This document shows, one piece after another, positions 58,293-64,000 of a stretch of 64,000 bases of DNA. The translations under genes and the position numbers were made by a program. How positions within the stretch are numbered: the stretch's first letter is position 1; every line of letters begins with the position of its first letter. Origin of the DNA: Methylotenera_A sp044228245 (GTDB lineage: Bacteria; Pseudomonadota; Gammaproteobacteria; Burkholderiales; Methylophilaceae); assembly GCA_044228245.1 (NCBI GenBank), contig JBGAVG010000009.1, forward strand, positions 1 to 64,000, given 5' to 3'. The notes under the pieces were generated by a model that worked only from the letters and a program-made list of their open reading frames with translations, did not search any database and was not told the origin of the DNA.

Positions 58293-59625
58293 GGCAGATA
58301 CTATCGCCGCCATCGCTACTGCCAGCGGTGCTGGCGGTATTGGTGTGGTGAGGGTTTCGGGGCAATTGAGTCATGCTATCGCTAACCAGATGTTAGAACA
58401 GTGCCCTACCCCACGCCACGCCGCTTACCTGCCTTTTTATGATGCAAACCATCAATTGATTGATCGTGGCATCGCGATTTATTACCAGAATCCAAATTCA
58501 TACACCGGCGAAGATGTGCTGGAACTACAGGCACATGGTGGTACCGCGCTCATGCAACTCTTGCTGGCACGCTGTATTGAGTTGGGGGCGCGTCAGGCTG
58601 AACCGGGCGAGTTTACGCGCCGTGCATACCTGAATGACAAAATCGATTTAGCACAGGCAGAAGCGGTGGCTGATGTGATTAACGCGTCAACGGCAGAGGC
58701 AGCTCGCAGTGCTGTGCGCTCTTTGTCAGGAGAGTTCTCAAATAGCATCAATCAGCTTTTGGCCAAACTGATTAATTTACGCATGTATGTCGAAGCATGC
58801 CTGGATTTTCCTGAAGAAGAAATCGATTTTATTTCGCAAGGCAAAGTGACCGAAAAGTTAGAGGCCATTACTAGAGAATTAGAATCGGTATTTTCAAAAG
58901 CCAAACAAGGAAGCTTATTACGCGAAGGCATGCACATTGTGCTGGTAGGTCAGCCCAACGTGGGTAAATCGAGCTTGATGAATCAGTTGAGCGGTGAAGA
59001 AGTGGCGATTGTGACCCCGATTGCGGGTACAACGCGGGATGCTATAAAAAGTTCTATACAAATCAATGGATTGCCGTTGCATATCATCGATACTGCAGGA
59101 TTGCGCGATACAAATGACGAAGTGGAAAAAATCGGCATCGCGCGAACATACCGAGCGCTAGAAAACGCGCAGGTTGCATTATTATTGGTAGACGCAGCTC
59201 ATGGTATTGATGATGCAGAAAAATCGATTCTAGCGCGCTTGCCGCAAGAAATCAGAAAAATATGGGTACATAATAAAATAGATACCACGAATGAAGCTGC
59301 AAAAGTTGTAGAAAAAGCCGGCGAAACACATATTTTTCTTTCCGCAAAAACTGGTAGCGGCGTTGACCTGCTAAAACAGCACTTGTTGAATATTGCAGGC
59401 TATCAGCAAAATGCCGAAGGCGTTTTTATGGCGCGAGCTCGGCATTTGGAAGCCCTGAAGCAGGTGGATGCGCATTTGCAGCTAGCGTACAACAATATCA
59501 GCCAGGCAGAACTCATCGCTGAAGAGCTGCGTTTGGCGCAGGAAGCTTTAAGCAGTGTAACGGGTGAATTTACTCCGGATGATTTGCTGGGGGAGATATT
59601 CTCCAAGTTTTGTATCGGCAAATAA
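58279..59625 (+). CDS. mnmE: tRNA modification GTPase MnmE
   Basis: With MnmG it installs the carboxymethylaminomethyl group at wobble uridine 34 of tRNAs. The protein has 448 residues. The N-terminal tetrahydrofolate domain begins DTIAAIATASGAGGIGVVRV. The G domain has VGQPNVGKSSL (G1), AGTTRDAI (G2) and DTAGLRDT (G3). The C-terminal catalytic motif FCIGK is intact. The start overlaps the yidC end. mnmG lies 1.8 kb further, after three genes on the other strand. Confidence 0.97.
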   Translation: MQKNKADTIAAIATASGAGGIGVVRVSGQLSHAIANQMLEQCPTPRHAAYLPFYDANHQLIDRGIAIYYQNPNSYTGEDVLELQAHGGTALMQLLLARCIELGARQAEPGEFTRRAYLNDKIDLAQAEAVADVINASTAEAARSAVRSLSGEFSNSINQLLAKLINLRMYVEACLDFPEEEIDFISQGKVTEKLEAITRELESVFSKAKQGSLLREGMHIVLVGQPNVGKSSLMNQLSGEEVAIVTPIAGTTRDAIKSSIQINGLPLHIIDTAGLRDTNDEVEKIGIARTYRALENAQVALLLVDAAHGIDDAEKSILARLPQEIRKIWVHNKIDTTNEAAKVVEKAGETHIFLSAKTGSGVDLLKQHLLNIAGYQQNAEGVFMARARHLEALKQVDAHLQLAYNNISQAELIAEELRLAQEALSSVTGEFTPDDLLGEIFSKFCIGK

Positions 59626-59643
59626 GCACAGATCATACAAATG

Positions 59644-59668
59644 AAAAAAGGCGCATTGCGCCTTTTTT
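59644..59668. terminator. Bidirectional terminator between mnmE and the YegP gene
   Basis: A stem AAAAAAGGCGC / GCGCCTTTTTT with a 3-nt loop, symmetric, with A and T runs on either side. It lies 18 bp past mnmE and 13 bp past the convergent gene, so it serves both. Confidence 0.85.
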
Positions 59669-59681
59669 TGAGTCGCTTTAG

Positions 59682-60017
59682 TTAAGCAGATAAATCTACC
59701 ACTACAGCATCGGGGGCATTTTTCTTTACAGATTCAATGCCATTGTCGCGCCCAGCTTCTGATTCATATTGTTGGCTTTGACCAATGACTTGATGATTGC
59801 CTGCTTTGATCACAAAGTAAGGTTTGCCGGATTTCGATACCAAACGTTCATAACGCTCATCCATAGCAGCATTCTTTTTAATAGATTCAATGCCATTTAA
59901 CGCGCTGGCTCTGGTTTCATACATCTCAGATTGCAAAATAATTTGGCCATTACCAGCCAAAAGATTAAAGTGCGTTTGACCGCTTTTTGCGGTTTTTACT
60001 TCGAATTTACCTGCCAT
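59682..60017 (-). CDS. YegP family protein (two DUF1508 repeats)
   Basis: A 111-residue protein made of two tandem DUF1508 repeats: FEVKTAKSGQTHFNLLAGNG with ALNGIESIKKNA, and FVIKAGNHQVIGQSQQYES with GRDNGIESVKKNA. I start at the ATG at 60017, preceded by GAGGAG; the frame opens earlier at 60053. The function is not known; relatives are small, often stress-related cytoplasmic proteins. Confidence 0.9.
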   Translation of the reverse strand: MAGKFEVKTAKSGQTHFNLLAGNGQIILQSEMYETRASALNGIESIKKNAAMDERYERLVSKSGKPYFVIKAGNHQVIGQSQQYESEAGRDNGIESVKKNAPDAVVVDLSA

Positions 60018-60128
60018 ACCATTCTCCTCGTCTTGGGTCGGTGAAAGCGTCATTAGCCGCTAGCAATACTATAGGCGCGCTATGTTGCATTCGTCAAGAG
60101 GCCTGTGCTTGTAAATTATTTTTATTAT

Positions 60129-60144
60129 TGTTTCACGTGAAACA
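60129..60144. promoter_or_regulatory. parS centromere site, copy 1
   Basis: TGTTTCACGTGAAACA, the exact 16-bp palindrome bound by chromosomal ParB. It lies in the spacer between the YegP gene and the cytochrome b gene. Confidence 0.92.
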
Positions 60145-60171
60145 AGGAATTTATGTTGGGATTTAAAGTTT

Positions 60172-60732
60172 TTAGGCGATTTTTTGCCTGGCTTGTCTTT
60201 CGCCTTTTCTGGTCACGCGCTTGCAACCGGTAATCATGGCTAAAATCAGGTTATCTTTATGCAAAATGCTTTCTGTAATCACACCCAGTACATGCATGAT
60301 TACCAGCGCCAGCCAACCCCACGTTGAATATTGATGCAGCGCCTGCAAAAGCTCGGGCTGGTCGATTAACCAGCCTTCGTTATATACCAGCCAGCCGGAA
60401 CCTACTGCCGTAAGCCCCGTGGCCAGCATTGCGTAAATAACCAGCGATCCAGCCGGGTTGTGGCCAATATAACGCTTCGCATTGCCTTTTAGCACATGGT
60501 AGATGTGCTTGATTGCTTGTTTAGGGTCAAATGGGAACGAACAAAAACAAGCATAACCTGTTTTTGTTAAGCCCCAAATAATGCGCGCTAGCAGCAAAAC
60601 ACCTGCTACATAGCCGGCCTGTACATGAATAAGGCGATCCCATTCGGAAGCGTGAGTGTAGAACGCGACTGTAAACGCTACAACAAGCGACCAATGAAAG
60701 ATTCTTACAAATGGATCCCAAACGTACTGCAT
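60172..60732 (-). CDS. Cytochrome b561 (Ni/Fe-hydrogenase type)
   Basis: A 186-residue membrane cytochrome with four helices: IFHWSLVVAFTVAFYTHASE, GYVAGVLLLARIIWGL, SLVIYAMLATGLTAVGSGWL and TWGWLALVIMHVLGVITESI. His residues in helices 1, 2 and 4 can bind two hemes. It is encoded 14 bp downstream of the cytochrome c gene, an association known for SHP-type cytochromes. It probably links the quinone pool to the periplasmic cytochrome. Confidence 0.88.
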   Translation of the reverse strand: MQYVWDPFVRIFHWSLVVAFTVAFYTHASEWDRLIHVQAGYVAGVLLLARIIWGLTKTGYACFCSFPFDPKQAIKHIYHVLKGNAKRYIGHNPAGSLVIYAMLATGLTAVGSGWLVYNEGWLIDQPELLQALHQYSTWGWLALVIMHVLGVITESILHKDNLILAMITGCKRVTRKGERQARQKIA

Positions 60733-60746
60733 GACGATGTTCCTGC

Positions 60747-61187
60747 TTATTTTTTGGCTGAAGGTGTTTTTTCAGTCAATACGTAGCCGATAAAATTGGC
60801 TTTTTCTTCAGGTGTGCAATCTGCGCCGATAATGTCGTTACAATGTTCAGTGAATTTATCTTCTACTTTATCCAGGTCATTAAAGCGTTTGTTGTTGACG
60901 GCTGGTGACAGCGGACGAATTGCTTTGCCGGTAACGATGTGCTTGCCCTCATTTGCTGGGTTGGGAGTGTGGCAAGAGGCGCATGCTGCTTCGTTGCCGT
61001 TAATGGTGATTTTGCGATTAAAAAATATTTTACCTTCCATCGCTGAAGGGCCCGCGTATCCAGGATTCACTATTTTGGCAATAGTGGTGTATTTTTGTGC
61101 TAATTTTTCTGCATTGGCGACATCTGCATGTGCTGAAACTGCGGCTAAGCCAAGCAGTGATGCTAAAACGATGTTTAATTTCTTCAT
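60747..61187 (-). CDS. Monoheme cytochrome c, SHP/DUF1924 type
   Basis: A 146-residue periplasmic protein with a signal peptide (MKKLNIVLASLLGLAAVSAH, cut after A21) and one heme site, C69-A-S-C72-H73. The surrounding pattern (GKIFFNRKI, GKAIRPLSPAVNNKRFND and two further Cys near the end) fits the DUF1924 family, which includes the sphaeroides heme protein that binds oxygen and nitrogen oxides. In other genomes a diheme cytochrome accompanies this pair; none is present here. Confidence 0.82.
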   Translation of the reverse strand: MKKLNIVLASLLGLAAVSAHADVANAEKLAQKYTTIAKIVNPGYAGPSAMEGKIFFNRKITINGNEAACASCHTPNPANEGKHIVTGKAIRPLSPAVNNKRFNDLDKVEDKFTEHCNDIIGADCTPEEKANFIGYVLTEKTPSAKK

Positions 61188-61331
61188 TTAATACTCCATC
61201 TCTAGTTAATAAAAGGTTTGTCTCACCGCATGCATAATAAAGCTATTTGATTAATAATGCGTTGATATGAATCAAGCTAATTCTATGCCAATATTGTTAA
61301 GAAATTGTGTCAGAAGCATATTAAAGTATGA

Positions 61332-61347
61332 TGTTTCACGTGAAACA
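61332..61347. promoter_or_regulatory. parS centromere site, copy 2
   Basis: TGTTTCACGTGAAACA, exact consensus, 92 bp upstream of mnmG in the otherwise AT-rich 61188-61438 spacer. Confidence 0.93.
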
Positions 61348-61438
61348 GATATTAAAATATCTGTAAAAACATGCTTTTACATGACTTAAGCACGGGTTTA
61401 CAGTAGAATCTAATTCTTTGAAATTGAATCATTTGGGC

Positions 61439-63343
61439 ATGAATTTTCCGGACATTTTTGACGTAATTGTGGTGGGTGGCGGCCATGCAGGCACCGAAGC
61501 GGCGCTTGCAAGCGCCAGAATGGGGCAAAAAACCTTATTGCTGACACACAATATTGAAACTTTGGGGCAAATGTCCTGCAATCCCAGTATTGGCGGCATC
61601 GGCAAGGGGCATCTGGTTAAAGAAGTGGATGCGCTGGGAGGCGCGATGGCGGCCGCTACGGACGAAGGTGGTATCCAGTTTCGGATTCTAAATTCCAGCA
61701 AAGGACCAGCGGTGCGCGCCACCAGAGCGCAGGCAGATCGTGTTTTGTATAAAGCAGCGATCAGGAAAAGGTTGGAAAATCAGCCAAATTTGTGGCTGTT
61801 CCAGCAGGCCGTCGATGATATTGTGCTTGAAGGACAGCGGGTTGTTGGGGTTGTGACGCAAATCGGGTTGCGGTTCAGGGCTAAGTCGGTCGTGCTCACT
61901 GCAGGCACTTTTTTAGGCGGCCTGGTGCATGTGGGTTTGCAGAACTATAGCGCAGGCCGTGCTGGGGATCCACCTGCAATCTCGCTTGCAGCGAGATTGC
62001 GGGAGCTGAATTTACCAGCCGGCCGCCTGAAAACAGGCACGCCGCCGCGCATTGATGGCCGCACCATCGATTATTCGGTGATGACCATGCAGCCGGGCGA
62101 CAATCCGGTGCCGGTGTTTTCATTTTTGGGCAATGCGGCGCAGCACCCTGCTCAGCTGCCCTGCTGGATTACGCACACCAATGAGCGCACACATGACATT
62201 ATTCGCAGCGGTTTGGATCGCTCGCCGATGTACACCGGCGTGATTGAAGGCGTGGGGCCACGTTATTGTCCGAGCGTGGAAGATAAAATTCATCGGTTTG
62301 CGGACAAAGAAAGCCACCAGATTTTTCTGGAGCCGGAAGGCCTTAATACGAATGAGATTTACCCTAATGGCATTTCAACCAGTTTGCCGTTTGATATCCA
62401 GCTGGCGCTGGTGCGTTCAATCAAAGGGCTGGAAAACGCGCACATACTGCGCCCGGGCTATGCGATTGAATATGATTACTATGATCCGCGAGGCTTAAAA
62501 TCCAGCCTGGAAACCAAAGCGGTTAAAGGGTTGTTTTTTGCTGGCCAAATCAATGGCACCACGGGTTACGAAGAAGCCGCTGCGCAAGGGTTGCTGGCAG
62601 GTGCCAATGCGGCGCTATATGCACAAGAAAAAGAATCCTGGTGTCCAGCGCGAGACGAGGCTTATTTGGGTGTGTTGGTGGATGATTTGATTACCGCAGG
62701 CGTCACCGAGCCTTATCGCATGTTTACTTCGCGCGCGGAATACCGCTTACAACTTAGAGAGGATAACGCTGATATGCGGTTAACCGCCAAGGGCCGTGAG
62801 CTGGGCTTGGTGGATGATGCGCGCTGGGAGGCGTTTAGTCGTAAGCAAGAGGCTGTGGCGCGTGAACAGGAAAGATTAAAGCGTACTTTTGTCCAGCCCG
62901 CCAATGTTTCACGTGAAACACAATTAAAAGTGCTGGGCAAGGAACTGGAACACGAATACAGTTTGTTTGAGCTGCTGCGCCGTCCGGATGTGAGTTATGA
63001 GAGCCTGCTAAGTTTGATCCCGGCAGTTGAGATGTTAACGGACGAAGTTAAAGAACAGGTCGAAATCGCAGCCAAATACCAAGGCTATATCAATCGTCAA
63101 AAAGATGAAATTGCCAAACAAAAAGGCAGTGAGAGTATTAAGCTGGGTGCGGATATTGATTATGCTGAAGTGCATGGCTTGAGCATAGAAGCGCGTCAGA
63201 AGCTCATGTCGCACAAGCCGGAAACAATTGGTCAGGCCGGCCGGATTTCAGGCATTACCCCTGCGACGATTTCGTTGTTATTGGTTTATTTGAAGCGCAA
63301 GCACAAAAAGCTAGCCAACCAGGCCAATATTGAAGCGGCATGA
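61439..63343 (+). CDS. mnmG: tRNA uridine-5-carboxymethylaminomethyl modification enzyme MnmG
   Basis: FAD-dependent partner of MnmE. I start at the ATG at 61439, since a TTG-started frame from 61418 adds only non-conserved residues; the protein has 634 residues. The FAD loop is VIVVGGGHAGTEAALASARM; further signatures are GQMSCNPSIGGIGKGHLVKE and AGQINGTTGYEEAAAQGL. A parS palindrome is embedded in the coding sequence at 62905-62920, where it encodes NVSRET. It overlaps rsmG by 4 bp. Confidence 0.97.
   Translation: MNFPDIFDVIVVGGGHAGTEAALASARMGQKTLLLTHNIETLGQMSCNPSIGGIGKGHLVKEVDALGGAMAAATDEGGIQFRILNSSKGPAVRATRAQADRVLYKAAIRKRLENQPNLWLFQQAVDDIVLEGQRVVGVVTQIGLRFRAKSVVLTAGTFLGGLVHVGLQNYSAGRAGDPPAISLAARLRELNLPAGRLKTGTPPRIDGRTIDYSVMTMQPGDNPVPVFSFLGNAAQHPAQLPCWITHTNERTHDIIRSGLDRSPMYTGVIEGVGPRYCPSVEDKIHRFADKESHQIFLEPEGLNTNEIYPNGISTSLPFDIQLALVRSIKGLENAHILRPGYAIEYDYYDPRGLKSSLETKAVKGLFFAGQINGTTGYEEAAAQGLLAGANAALYAQEKESWCPARDEAYLGVLVDDLITAGVTEPYRMFTSRAEYRLQLREDNADMRLTAKGRELGLVDDARWEAFSRKQEAVAREQERLKRTFVQPANVSRETQLKVLGKELEHEYSLFELLRRPDVSYESLLSLIPAVEMLTDEVKEQVEIAAKYQGYINRQKDEIAKQKGSESIKLGADIDYAEVHGLSIEARQKLMSHKPETIGQAGRISGITPATISLLLVYLKRKHKKLANQANIEAA
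62905..62920. promoter_or_regulatory. parS centromere site, copy 3, inside mnmG
   Basis: TGTTTCACGTGAAACA, exact consensus, lying within the mnmG reading frame (codons for Asn-Val-Ser-Arg-Glu-Thr). It is about 1 kb before parA. Confidence 0.92.
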
Positions 63344-63960
63344 CGCAGGCAGAACTGTTGGCTGCGGGTATCGCAGAGATGGGTTTGAGTGTATCCTCGG
63401 ATACTCAACAGAAGCTATTGAGTTATATTAGTTTGCTGCAAAAGTGGAACAATGTGTATAACCTGACGGCGGTGCGTGACCCGTTGGAAATGGTAACCCT
63501 GCATTTGCTCGATAGTTTGAGTGTATTGCCTTATATTCAGGTTAAAAGCCTGCTTGATGTCGGCAGTGGCGGCGGATTGCCGGGCGTTGTGCTGGCGATT
63601 TGCTTGCCGCAGCTGAAAGTGACGACCATTGACGCGGTGCAAAAAAAAGCGATTTTTATGCGCCAGGTAAAAGGTGAGCTGGGTTTGGATAACTTGGAAG
63701 TGATGCATGCGCGGGTAGAAAGCTATCAGCCAGCAGAAAAATTTGACGCAATTATTTCACGCGCTTTTTCTGAGCTAGGTTTGTTTATTGGCCTGACAAA
63801 GCACCTGATTAAAGAAAACGGTCAATGGCTGGCAATGAAAGGCCAGGTTCCGCAGGATGAGTTTAATGGCCTGACGTTAAGTCCAGCGAAAATTATCCCG
63901 CTAAAGGTGGCGGGTTTAGAGGCAAAGCGGCATTTAGTTGTTTTAGAGAATAATCGATGA
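63340..63960 (+). CDS. rsmG: 16S rRNA (guanine527-N7)-methyltransferase
   Basis: The enzyme methylates G527 of 16S rRNA using SAM. The protein has 206 residues with the SAM loop SLLDVGSGGGLPGVVLAICL, the N-terminal LLSYISLLQKWNNVYNLTAV and the later ISRAFSELGLF. It overlaps mnmG by 4 bp and parA by 4 bp (ATGA), so mnmG-rsmG-parA form one operon. Confidence 0.97.
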   Translation: MTQAELLAAGIAEMGLSVSSDTQQKLLSYISLLQKWNNVYNLTAVRDPLEMVTLHLLDSLSVLPYIQVKSLLDVGSGGGLPGVVLAICLPQLKVTTIDAVQKKAIFMRQVKGELGLDNLEVMHARVESYQPAEKFDAIISRAFSELGLFIGLTKHLIKENGQWLAMKGQVPQDEFNGLTLSPAKIIPLKVAGLEAKRHLVVLENNR

Positions 63961-64000
63961 AAATATTAGCTATTACCAATCAAAAAGGCGGTGTAGGCAA
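63957..64000 (+). CDS. parA: Chromosome partition ATPase ParA/Soj (5' end only)
   Basis: The first 14 codons read MKILAITNQKGGVG, the deviant Walker A region of ParA-family ATPases, before the window ends. The start overlaps the rsmG stop (ATGA). It should be followed by parB, whose sites are the three parS palindromes nearby. Confidence 0.92.
   Translation, partial: MKILAITNQKGGVG

Noticed and set aside
1..64000. tRNA genes, CRISPR arrays, transposases, prophage genes
   Set aside because: I looked in the spacers on both strands and found no cloverleaf with a TTCGA-type arm, no regular spacer-repeat array and no transposase or phage gene.

Overview
The window is chromosomal DNA of a Gram-negative betaproteobacterium of moderate GC content. 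An orphan pqqA, two copies of the FimV-type fold, an argH-algZ-algR-hemC-hemD block and the gene order around dnaA suggest a methylotroph of the Methylophilaceae (Methylotenera-like). This placement is inference from gene content, not from a search. The window contains the predicted replication origin region, and most genes are core housekeeping genes. No tRNA gene, CRISPR array, transposase or prophage was seen.

Layout. 1-417: leader and tandem promoters of an rRNA operon that runs leftwards out of the window. 0.4-9.7 kb: a Sel1/SLT lytic transglycosylase, tyrS, anmK, gltA, a small membrane protein, a lipoprotein esterase, and the leftward set rplM-rpsI-argC-coiled-coil protein-bactofilin-erpA. 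10-18.5 kb: a FimV-like protein, ubiA-ubiC, recG, spoT, rpoZ, gmk. 18.5-23.9 kb: a leftward operon made of a circularly permuted ATP-grasp, an alpha-E protein, a transglutaminase-like protease, a two-domain VOC protein with a 4-hydroxyphenylpyruvate-dioxygenase-like metal triad, and the proteasome-like peptidase Anbu. This is the least understood system in the window. 24-30 kb: yicC, a Ser/Thr kinase and PP2C phosphatase pair, rph, rdgB, hemW. 30-37 kb: a second FimV-like protein, argH, algZ/algR, a TM-helix channel protein, hemC, hemD. 37-45 kb: a 2Fe-2S flavin reductase, fxsA, dsbD, a TlpA-type thioredoxin, aroQ, accB, accC, prmA, a DUF3426 protein, orphan pqqA. 45.4-48.4 kb: oxyR, a 24-codon ORF, catalase, rubredoxin. 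48.4-50.3 kb is an accessory patch: a frameshifted exoD-like gene between two copies of a duplicated segment, then an integron-type attC site closing a two-gene cassette (GNAT plus DUF1761) set directly behind gyrB. 50.3-64 kb: gyrB, dnaN and dnaA to the left; rpmH, rnpA, yidD, yidC, mnmE, mnmG, rsmG and the first codons of parA to the right.

Origin and segregation. The dnaN-dnaA spacer holds a perfect DnaA box, near-consensus boxes and a TAA/TAG trinucleotide run in the geometry of a DnaA-trio unwinding element. Three perfect parS palindromes lie at 60.1, 61.3 and 62.9 kb, the last inside mnmG, just before parA.

Short repeats. A palindromic element of about 39 bp occurs near 5.7, 48.4 and 49.3 kb, and its core is also found inside ubiC. 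Two copies of a dRS3-like repeat lie after hemC and after katA. Start codons are often not ATG (rdgB, prmA, algZ, rnpA, dsbD, hemW). rplM and recG lack an ATG at the expected place.
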